Below, one piece after another: positions 1-5,776 of a DNA stretch of 10,734 nucleotides. The stretch is from an uncultured Clostridia bacterium. Its GTDB lineage: Bacteria; Bacillota; Clostridia; Christensenellales; Borkfalkiaceae. Location: the NCBI GenBank assembly GCA_937915565.1, contig CALDMH010000014.1:1-10734 (forward strand), written 5' to 3'. The translations under genes were made by a program, and so were the position numbers. The notes under the pieces were generated by a model, which saw only the letters and a list, made by a program, of their open reading frames with translations, was not told the DNA's origin and did not search any database. Position 1 is the stretch's first letter; each line of letters begins with the position of its first letter.

Positions 1-19
1 CCTTCCTCGTTAAGGAAGG
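1..19 (-). terminator. possible terminator hairpin after acpP
   Basis: A 7-bp perfect inverted repeat (CCTTCCT / AGGAAGG, 5-nt loop) lies about 10 nt beyond the acpP stop codon. Its position fits the 3' end of the lipid cluster transcript. Any U-tract would fall outside the window, so a Rho-independent terminator cannot be confirmed. Confidence 0.4.
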
Positions 20-29
20 CTCGGCTGAA

Positions 30-251
30 TTAAAGAGATTCGAGATACGCTACGATGTCGCCCACCGTTTGAAAGGTGGAAAGCTTTTCGTCCGGAATGG
101 TTATTCCGTTTTCTTCTTCAAGCGTCATAAGAAGTTGAAGTATATCAATCGAATCTGCGCCGAGGTCTTCTTTTATCGTTGCGGTAGGTGTTACCTGACT
201 TTCGTCGACGTTAAGCTCGTCAACGAGTATTTTCTTAACTTTTTCAAACAT
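30..251 (-). CDS. acpP: acyl carrier protein
   Basis: Acidic 73-residue acyl carrier protein, the cytosolic carrier of growing acyl chains in fatty acid and phospholipid synthesis. The phosphopantetheine attachment site is Ser34 in GADSID, a variant of the usual GADSLD; acidic helix II follows (LEEENGITIPDE). The length is close to the 75 to 80 residues usual for the family. The ATG start has a strong AAGGAG seven bases upstream. The gene follows plsX after 73 nt, a common arrangement in Bacillota, and is the last gene of the cluster that begins at fakA. The gap to plsX holds a short GCCGC/GCGGC hairpin (288-299) but no clear promoter. The identification is safe; a dedicated ACP of another pathway is unlikely given plsX next door. 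Confidence 0.96.
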   Translation of the reverse strand: MFEKVKKILVDELNVDESQVTPTATIKEDLGADSIDILQLLMTLEEENGITIPDEKLSTFQTVGDIVAYLESL

Positions 252-324
252 TTCTTTTCTCCTTATTGTGTTTTAGATTGATTTTTTGCCGCCTGCGGCC
301 GACGTGATTTTTAAGCCGGAATAA

Positions 325-1299
325 TCAAATCAGATTGCCGTTGACCGACGTTTTATACGCCTGCTCGATACACTTGGCAACTGCGACGCCGTTACTCGAA
401 CCGTGCCCCTTGACAACGATTTTTTCAAGCCCCAAAAGCACGCTTCCGCCGTAGTTTCTGTAATCCATAAACGCTTTTTCCTTTTTTACTGTTTTAAGCA
501 TAAACAATGCGCCTATTTTATTCCAGAACGACGACGTTACGTCTTTTTTAAGCCTTTTGAGCATTTCAAGGCACGCGCCTTCCGTACTTTTTATCAAAAC
601 GTTGCCGGAAAACCCGTCGCACACGACGAGGTCGTATTTCCCGGAAAGCAAATCCCTGCTCTCCATATTTCCGACGAAATTAACGGCCTTTTCTTCCTTT
701 AAAAGTTTATACGCTTCGCGGCGAAGGTCGTCGCCTTTCTCTTCTTCCGTTCCGACGTTCAAAAGAGCCACTCTCGGGTTTTCGATTCCGTAAGCCTTTT
801 TAAGATAAGCCGTACCCATAAGCGCGTATTGACGAAGCTGCTCGGGCGTTACGTCTATATTCGCTCCGCTGTCGCACACTCCGACTATCCCGCCGCTCAT
901 CGTGGGAAGAATCGGGCAAAACGCAGGGCGTCTTATACCTTCGAGCCTGCCTATTCTTAAAATCGACGCGCCCACGAGCACACCCGTCGCCCCGCAGGAA
1001 ACGAGAGCTTTTATCTCCTCGTTTTCACGCAAATCCATAACGGCTTTTATCATCGACGAATTCTTTTTTAGTCTTATTGCGTCGATAGGTTTGTCGTTTC
1101 CGTCAACTTTTTCGGGTGAATTTACTATTTCAACCCTGTCGGCAGGATATTGCTTGCCGGAGAGTTCGCTTTTTATCGACTCCTCTTCGCCGTATAAAAC
1201 CACGGTTAAATCGTCGAATCGTTCAAGAGCGAGAAGAGCTCCTTCCACGTTTGCGCTCGGGCTGTTATCCCCGCCCAGACAATCGATTGCTATTTTCAT
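325..1299 (-). CDS. plsX: phosphate acyltransferase PlsX
   Basis: PlsX makes acyl-phosphate from acyl-ACP and phosphate, feeding PlsY for the first step of phosphatidic acid synthesis; it also interconverts acyl-phosphate made by fatty acid kinase with acyl-ACP. It is a peripheral membrane enzyme. At 324 residues it has normal length and carries the family signatures in order: MKIAIDCLGGDNSP (1-14), DGNDKP (66-71), SCGATG (101-106, where SAGNTG is usual), CDSGANIDV (142-150), NVGTEEEKG (181-189), VGNMESRDLLSG (209-220), CDGFSGNVLIK (227-237) and GGSVLLGLEK...GHGSS (284-302). The ATG start overlaps the stop of the preceding acyltransferase gene as ATGA, implying translational coupling; a GGAG lies about 11 nt upstream inside that gene. 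It belongs to the fakA-to-acpP cluster. Confidence 0.96.
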   Translation of the reverse strand: MKIAIDCLGGDNSPSANVEGALLALERFDDLTVVLYGEEESIKSELSGKQYPADRVEIVNSPEKVDGNDKPIDAIRLKKNSSMIKAVMDLRENEEIKALVSCGATGVLVGASILRIGRLEGIRRPAFCPILPTMSGGIVGVCDSGANIDVTPEQLRQYALMGTAYLKKAYGIENPRVALLNVGTEEEKGDDLRREAYKLLKEEKAVNFVGNMESRDLLSGKYDLVVCDGFSGNVLIKSTEGACLEMLKRLKKDVTSSFWNKIGALFMLKTVKKEKAFMDYRNYGGSVLLGLEKIVVKGHGSSNGVAVAKCIEQAYKTSVNGNLI

Positions 1300-2603
1300 T
1301 GTTCGACGTTCTCCAAAACTTTAACGTATGCGCGGCGGCGTTTGTGCCTTTCCGCATTGAATCTCTTCCACAGGTTCTGCACGGCGAGATTATCCTCTTG
1401 ATTTAAGTTGGTTTCAACGTATTTCACCCCGTCGCTTTTCAAAATATCGACGATTTTGGCGGCGATTATCGTAGTAACTCCGCGGCTTAAATAATCGGGA
1501 CGAATAACGATTAAGCCAAGGCTTAAAATCTCGGGCTTGCTTATCGCTTTAAGCAACCTGAAAAGCGCGAGAAGCGTGAATTTACCTTTCGATTTTTGAA
1601 GAGCTTTGCCTATCGACGGAAGGAAAAACGCAATACATACCGCTTCGTTTTTGTCGTTGAGAACGGCCATTATATGGTTAACCTTCAAAATCGCGCGGAG
1701 ATTTTCCGCAACGATTTTTTCGTTTGAACGCGGAACGGGAATTCCGCCGTAAACGCCGTCGTCGCAGGTCTTTAAAAGGCCGAACAAATTGTCAGAATAT
1801 TTATCGAAAAATTCGTCCACGGTTTTGAATTCGGCAAGACGCAAACCGTAACGGTTCGTCACGAAATCGGCAGACGTCCGAATATCTTCTATATCCTCGT
1901 CGTCCGGAAAATAAATCTTCGCTTCAACCCAATCCTGCTCCTTTTTGTATCCGCAGGCCTCGATAAGCGCGCCGTAATACTCGGCGTTATAACTCTCCTC
2001 GAACGAAGAAAGTTCCTCAAAACCCTCGACGAGAACTCCTCGCCTGTCTATATCCGAAAATCCGTAAGGCCCACAAACGATTTTCGCGCCCTTTTCGGCA
2101 GCGAATTTTTCGACGGCGTCGAAAAGAGCTTTTGCCGCTTCCTGGTCGTTTTCGCAATCGAACCTCGTGAAGCAAACTTTTTTCTCCGCAGGCTTTTCGC
2201 CGCTCTTAACGGCCTTTTCTTCGGACTTTTCGTCGCCTTCGTTACCGTTCTCATTGTCGTTTTCGTCGTTTATAGCGTTATCGTCAACGGCTTTTTCGAC
2301 GGTTTCGGCTGCCGGTTTTTCGGCAGGCTTTTCAACGGATTTTTCAACCGGTTTTTCAATCGGTTTTTCGGTCGGCGAGTTTTTAAGTATCGCCGAAATA
2401 CGCCCGACGGTTACGCCGTTTCTTTGGGCAAGAAAATAAGCCGTTTCGCATTTTTCGCCGTCAGGATTTTCCGCGGCAAACAAATTCATTTCGTCCGAAT
2501 AAACGGGCGGAACGAACGCGGCGTTTTTCTTATACATTTTCAGCGGGAAATCGACGAATTCTTTAACGTCTTTTCCGCTCTCGACTTTTTTAATTTCTAC
2601 CAT
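1296..2603 (-). CDS. GNAT-fold N-acyltransferase-like protein with low-complexity insert
   Basis: A 435-residue protein resembling a broad family of YghO-like, GNAT-fold putative acyl-CoA or acyl-ACP N-acyltransferases. Family-like stretches are an N-terminal FPLKMYKKNAAFVPP (19-33), FLAQRNGVTVGRISAI (57-72), FTRFDCENDQEAAKALFD (145-162), a GPYGFSDIDRRGVLVEGF stretch (178-195), SYNAEYYGALIEACGYKK (204-221) and a C-terminal acetyltransferase-like half with NLNQEDNLAVQNLW (399-412). Residues about 76 to 142 are a hydrophilic, probably disordered insert with EKP[IVA] repeats, then an Asp/Asn/Glu-rich part; family members as I recall them have only a short loop here. The substrate is unknown; the position directly before plsX and acpP suggests an acyl-ACP donor (inference). 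The ATG has no Shine-Dalgarno sequence: its upstream 30 nt are almost pure A/T. The start is supported by the conserved N-terminus. Confidence 0.8.
   Translation of the reverse strand: MVEIKKVESGKDVKEFVDFPLKMYKKNAAFVPPVYSDEMNLFAAENPDGEKCETAYFLAQRNGVTVGRISAILKNSPTEKPIEKPVEKSVEKPAEKPAAETVEKAVDDNAINDENDNENGNEGDEKSEEKAVKSGEKPAEKKVCFTRFDCENDQEAAKALFDAVEKFAAEKGAKIVCGPYGFSDIDRRGVLVEGFEELSSFEESYNAEYYGALIEACGYKKEQDWVEAKIYFPDDEDIEDIRTSADFVTNRYGLRLAEFKTVDEFFDKYSDNLFGLLKTCDDGVYGGIPVPRSNEKIVAENLRAILKVNHIMAVLNDKNEAVCIAFFLPSIGKALQKSKGKFTLLALFRLLKAISKPEILSLGLIVIRPDYLSRGVTTIIAAKIVDILKSDGVKYVETNLNQEDNLAVQNLWKRFNAERHKRRRAYVKVLENVEQ
2304..2369 (-). repeat. in-gene 12-bp repeats encoding EKPx
   Basis: Imperfect 12-bp repeats inside the acyltransferase gene encode about five EKP[IVA] or EKSV tetrapeptides (residues 79 to 100). 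They form the first third of the low-complexity insert, which continues to about 2178 with Asp/Asn/Glu-rich sequence and a second EKPAEKK. A multiple-of-three period allows expansion or contraction without a frameshift. Confidence 0.8.
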
Positions 2604-2607
2604 AAAA

Positions 2608-2613
2608 ATAATA
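2608..2613 (-). promoter_or_regulatory. candidate -10 hexamer just upstream of the acyltransferase start
   Basis: TATTAT (5 of 6 to TATAAT) ends only four bases before the ATG of the acyltransferase gene; the weak -35-like TAAACG lies 17 bp further up. If used, transcription would start at or next to the ATG, giving a leaderless mRNA. The spacing is slightly short and the -35 is poor, and the gene could also be served by read-through from fakB. Confidence 0.25.
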
Positions 2614-2640
2614 GTTTGTTTATTTAAAATCGTTTAATTA

Positions 2641-2733
2641 TCCGAAAGGCAAGACGCGCGACGCTTTTTAAAAGGGGGCGACCTCTTTGGTCGCAGGAAT
2701 TTTAAAAAGCAAGCGGAACAAAGCATTTCGGGA
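2641..2733. repeat. 93-bp palindromic element, copy 1
   Basis: First of two elements 97% identical over 93 bp (three substitutions). It folds as nested stems: outer CCGAAA / TTTCGG, middle GCTTTTTAAAA / TTTTAAAAAGC (11 bp, perfect), inner GCGACC-TCTTT-GGTCGC (2678-2694). It contains no ORF and no transposase and lies between fakB and the acyltransferase gene. It resembles a REP- or MITE-type intergenic palindrome, but I do not recognise the family. Confidence 0.9.
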
Positions 2734-2741
2734 TAAATATA

Positions 2742-2753
2742 AACCATATGGTT
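2742..2753. promoter_or_regulatory. 12-bp perfect palindrome between the two elements
   Basis: AACCATATGGTT sits in the 34-bp spacer between the two 93-bp copies. A perfect dyad of this kind could be an operator, but no regulator or promoter can be tied to it from the sequence. Confidence 0.3.
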
Positions 2754-2767
2754 AAAGCGTTTAGTCG

Positions 2768-2860
2768 CCCGAAAGGCAAGGCGCGCGACGCTTTTTAAAA
2801 GGGGGCGACCTCTTTGGTCGCAGGAATTTTAAAAAGCAAGCGGAACAAAGCGTTTCGGGA
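2768..2860. repeat. 93-bp palindromic element, copy 2
   Basis: Second copy, offset by exactly 127 bp from the first, with the same nested stems (outer CCCGAAA / TTTCGGG 2768-2774 with 2853-2859; middle 2790-2800 with 2827-2837; inner 2805-2810 with 2816-2821). Similarity to copy 1 weakly continues into the flanks (CGTTTA on the left, GGATNAATA on the right), so the event may be a tandem duplication of about 127 bp rather than two insertions. It ends 12 bp from the fakB stop codon. Confidence 0.9.
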
Positions 2861-2872
2861 TGAATAAAAGCT

Positions 2873-3742
2873 TTAACGGTGCTTGGAGTGGAAAAAACCC
2901 CCTCCCCCGTTCGGCCCGCAATGGCTTCCCGCCGTTGGGTTCGTGGTTATAATTTCGAGGTTTACGTTATCTCCGTATTTCGCTTTTATTCTTTCGGCAA
3001 GGTCGGCGGCTATATCGGATGCGTCGGTGTGACCGATTACGATTCTGTGCTCGGCAACCTTATCGCCGAGTTCGTCCATATAAGCGAGAAGCCTTTCAAT
3101 AGCCTTGGTTCTCCCGCGTTCCTTTCCGATGCTTAACATCTTGCCTTCCGCGTTCATATAAATAATCGGACGAATACCGAGAAGCGTTCCCATCGTTGCG
3201 GAAAAACCTCCCACCCTGCCGCTTCTCTTGAAAAATTTAAGGTCGTCGGCAAAGAAATACTGGGAATAGCAAAGAACTTCTCTATCCGCCCACGCAACGA
3301 TTTCTTCGGGCGTTGCTCCGTTTTTATACATATCGCCGATTTCTTTGGCAATGTTGTAACTTATTATGGTGATACCTTTGGTATCGACCTCGTAAAACTT
3401 CCTCTCGGGGAAATCTTTTTTCAATTCATTCAGGGCTTCGTCCATCGCGTCGAAAGAACAAGTCATCGCCCTTGAAAAATGAACGTATAAAATATCGTTG
3501 CCTTTTTCAAATTCGGGACGAAAATAAGCCTTGTATTTTTCAACGGAAACCGCGCTCGTTGTGGGCAAAACTCCGGAGCGCAGCTTATCGTAAAAAGCCC
3601 GCATATCGAAGTCGTCGCTGTCCTCGTAAGGGAAATAGGTTTTTCCGTCAATCGAGAACGGCATACTTATGAGTTTATATCCGTACTCCGCCGCAACGGC
3701 AGGGGTTACGTCGCAATCCGTATCGGTAAAAATCGTATACAT
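2873..3742 (-). CDS. fakB: DegV family fatty acid-binding protein (FakB)
   Basis: FakB-type DegV protein that binds a free fatty acid and presents it to FakA for phosphorylation, then hands acyl-phosphate to PlsX or PlsY. At 289 residues it has the usual length. Signatures: N-terminal FTDTDCDV (5-12), TTSAVS (61-66), HFSRAMTCSF (88-97) where the carboxylate-binding Ser is expected, the DDLKFFKRSGRVGG motif (166-179), GTLLGIRPII (185-194), and a C-terminal GSHCGPNG (272-279) carrying the conserved His of the GxHxGPG motif, here with Asn in place of Gly. GGAGG lies a few bases before the ATG, and the gene starts 25 nt after the fakA stop, so the two are almost certainly one operon. Chain-length preference cannot be read from the sequence. 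Confidence 0.93.
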   Translation of the reverse strand: MYTIFTDTDCDVTPAVAAEYGYKLISMPFSIDGKTYFPYEDSDDFDMRAFYDKLRSGVLPTTSAVSVEKYKAYFRPEFEKGNDILYVHFSRAMTCSFDAMDEALNELKKDFPERKFYEVDTKGITIISYNIAKEIGDMYKNGATPEEIVAWADREVLCYSQYFFADDLKFFKRSGRVGGFSATMGTLLGIRPIIYMNAEGKMLSIGKERGRTKAIERLLAYMDELGDKVAEHRIVIGHTDASDIAADLAERIKAKYGDNVNLEIITTNPTAGSHCGPNGGGGFFHSKHR

Positions 3743-3767
3743 CTCTCTCCTCCAAAATCCCGACCGA

Positions 3768-5432
3768 TTATTCTAAAACGAACATATAATCGTAAACGGG
3801 CTGGTCGCCTTCGATTACGATAACTTCGGTTTCGGGGTAATCTTTTTCAATTTCTTTTTTAAGTTTTTCGGCTTCTTCTTCGTTCGAGGCTTCGCCCGTG
3901 AACATAAGAATAAGCCCGTAGTTTCCCGCATTTATCTTTTTCAAAAGCGTTTTTGCAGCCTCGTTTCTGTCGCGGTCGTCGCTTATTATATCGTCGCCGA
4001 CGAAACCGATATAATCGCCGTTATAAACCGACACTCCGTTCTTTTCGGCGTTTCTGTTAGCCTTGGATACGCAAGCCGTTACGACTTCCTCAATCGCCTC
4101 GCCGACGCCGTTTATAACGTCCTCGGCTTCGCCGTCCGTTTCCATCATAGAAATTGCGGCGTAACCCTCGCCTATCGTCTTGGTTTTTACGACGTATATC
4201 TCCGCTTTATCGTAAAGTTCTGCGGCTTGCTGCGCAGTGAGAACCACGTTTCCGTTGTTCGGGAAAACGAATATGCGCTCGGCGTTTACCCTATCGAACG
4301 CGGCGATAATATCGCCTGCGGAAGGGTTCATACTCTGCCCGCCGTCCACGACCTCGTCCACGCCGAGAGAAAGGAACGTTTCCTTTAAGCCCTTGCCTGC
4401 GGCGACGGCTACTATACCCGTTTTCTTTTTCTTTTTGCTTGCAAGTTTCGATTGCGCGTTGTCGCCTTTTTTAACCGCTTCGCTGTGTTGAAGCGTCATA
4501 TTTTCGATTTTAAGCGTTAAAAACTCGCCGAAATTCTGGCAATAACGCAAAATGCCGCCGGGGTCTTTCGTGTGGACGTGAACCTTTACTATGCTGCCGT
4601 CCTTAAAACACACGACCGAATCGCCGACCTTGTTGAGATAAGCGGAAAGTTCGTCCGCGCTGAAATTCTCCACGTCGGTTTTAGCACGCTGCAAACGAAG
4701 CAGAAATTCCGTGCAATAACCGAATTCGAGAACGCTGTCCTCGTTAAACAACGAAAAATCCAACTCGGAATTCTTTGCGGAATTCCCGATATTGACGTCC
4801 TCGGAAAAATAATCCTCTCCGTTTTCGAGAGCCTCTTTCATTCCCTCGAATATGTAATAAAGCCCCGCGCCGCCGCTATCGACGACGCCCGCTTCCGCAA
4901 GAACGGGCAAAAGCTCGGGAGTTCTGTCGAGAGAACGCCCCATTTCGTCAAGCAGGCTCTCGAAATATTTTTCGATTCCCGCATCCGCGTCGCACTCCTC
5001 CGCAAAATTAACCGCGTCCTTAAACACGGTGAGTATCGTTCCCTCAACGGGCTTCGATACCGCCCCGTAAGCCTGCTTAACGCCGGCTTTCATTCCGCGT
5101 TTTATGTCCTTTAAATCCGCGCTCGAAAGGCTGTTGAGTTCCGAGGTGATTCCGGCGAAAATTCTCGAAAGAATAACCCCCGAATTTCCTCTTGCGCCTA
5201 AAAGCATTCCTTCCGCGGCGGCCTTGGCGGCTATCCCGAGATTGTTCCCGACGCGCCTTGCCGCGGCCGTTCCCGACCCGAACGTCATAAGCATATTATC
5301 TCCCGTATCTCCGTCCGGAATGGGAAACACGTTAAGGTCGTTTATATCCTGTCTGTATGCGGCAAGTTTATTCGCTCCGCCCGAAAGCATCCAAATAAAC
5401 TCTTTACCGCCGATAGATGTAGTCTGCTGCAT
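3768..5432 (-). CDS. fakA: fatty acid kinase catalytic subunit FakA (YloV/DAK family)
   Basis: ATP-dependent kinase that phosphorylates FakB-bound fatty acid to acyl-phosphate. At 554 residues it has the usual length and three domains. The N-terminal DhaL-type kinase domain (about 10 to 200) has NVFPIPDGDTGDNM (34-47) with Mg-binding Asp40, Asp42 and Asp45, and GARGNSGVILS (79-89). The middle domain (about 225 to 320) has Cys240 and KVHVHT with His285 and His287, matching the Cys/His/His metal site known in FakA. The C-terminal FakB-interacting domain (about 335 to 554) has VDEVVDGGQSMNPS (358-371) and FPNNGN (390-395). The ATG is preceded by GGAGG with good spacing. In many Bacillota an Asp23-family gene (yloU) precedes fakA; here a promoter and leader occupy that place. 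Confidence 0.95.
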   Translation of the reverse strand: MQQTTSIGGKEFIWMLSGGANKLAAYRQDINDLNVFPIPDGDTGDNMLMTFGSGTAAARRVGNNLGIAAKAAAEGMLLGARGNSGVILSRIFAGITSELNSLSSADLKDIKRGMKAGVKQAYGAVSKPVEGTILTVFKDAVNFAEECDADAGIEKYFESLLDEMGRSLDRTPELLPVLAEAGVVDSGGAGLYYIFEGMKEALENGEDYFSEDVNIGNSAKNSELDFSLFNEDSVLEFGYCTEFLLRLQRAKTDVENFSADELSAYLNKVGDSVVCFKDGSIVKVHVHTKDPGGILRYCQNFGEFLTLKIENMTLQHSEAVKKGDNAQSKLASKKKKKTGIVAVAAGKGLKETFLSLGVDEVVDGGQSMNPSAGDIIAAFDRVNAERIFVFPNNGNVVLTAQQAAELYDKAEIYVVKTKTIGEGYAAISMMETDGEAEDVINGVGEAIEEVVTACVSKANRNAEKNGVSVYNGDYIGFVGDDIISDDRDRNEAAKTLLKKINAGNYGLILMFTGEASNEEEAEKLKKEIEKDYPETEVIVIEGDQPVYDYMFVLE

Positions 5433-5443
5433 TTAATCCTCCG

Positions 5444-5487
5444 AACCGAAAGCAAGGCGAAAACCCCGCCGCCGATTCTCTTCGGTT
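5444..5487 (-). promoter_or_regulatory. hairpin in the fakA leader next to the ribosome binding site
   Basis: In the roughly 140-nt leader of the fakA transcript a perfect 7-bp stem (AACCGAA / TTCGGTT) encloses an inner GGCG/CGCC stem and ends immediately before the GGAGG of fakA (5438-5442). It could modulate ribosome access. No known riboswitch class is recognised; the structure is short and could be incidental. Confidence 0.3.
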
Positions 5488-5580
5488 GAGTATTTGCGTA
5501 ATATTCTGTTCTTCGTTCAGCCCCGTAAAATACGATTCCTATAAAAGCCACAGTATGCCGATATTAACATACGCTATACT

Positions 5581-5610
5581 ATTATATAATAATTCTACGC
5601 TCAAAGTCAA
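5581..5610 (-). promoter_or_regulatory. near-consensus promoter for fakA-fakB
   Basis: On the minus strand TTGACT (-35, 5605-5610) and TATAAT (-10, 5581-5586) are separated by 18 bp, with AT-rich sequence upstream that could act as an UP element. The start point would be near 5574, about 140 nt before fakA. It lies directly after the terminator of the preceding unit, so it probably drives fakA, fakB and perhaps the rest of the lipid cluster. Confidence 0.85.
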
Positions 5611-5640
5611 CGATAATTTCATCATAAATTCATAATTTAT

Positions 5641-5683
5641 AAAAAAACGAAAAAGACGGCCCGATAAGGACCGCCTCTTTCGT
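5641..5683 (-). terminator. Rho-independent terminator after aspartate kinase
   Basis: On the minus strand a 16-bp stem (13 Watson-Crick and 3 G-U pairs; 5668-5683 with 5647-5662) with a 5-nt loop is followed by a run of seven T. It closes the cdaA-small ORF-aspartate kinase unit. The 93 nt between it and the aspartate kinase stop hold no ORF; only a 9-bp direct repeat ACGGCTATA (5746-5754, 5773-5781) is seen, the second copy overlapping the gene end. Confidence 0.9.
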
Positions 5684-5776
5684 TTGTATTTTAAGGGGGA
5701 TTAGGGTAAGCTGTTTAAAACGTCCGCATTTCTTCGCTTCCGTTTACGGCTATAATATAACACCCCTGTGTGACGG

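Noticed and set aside
288..299. GCCGC/GCGGC hairpin between plsX and acpP as a terminator
   Set aside because: On the minus strand it is followed by a run of A, not T, so it cannot be an intrinsic terminator for plsX.
902..1324. 140-codon plus-strand frame opposite plsX
   Set aside because: Antisense shadow of plsX, without domain signatures.
2641..2860. Insertion sequence or target-site duplications around the 93-bp elements
   Set aside because: No transposase frame and no clear flanking direct duplications; flank similarity instead suggests a tandem duplication.
4572..5114. 180-codon plus-strand frame opposite fakA
   Set aside because: Antisense shadow of a well-supported fakA; no ribosome site or recognisable domain.
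5342..5551. 69-codon minus-strand frame overlapping the fakA start
   Set aside because: It starts with GTG without a ribosome site and runs out of frame through the fakA N-terminus; no family resemblance.
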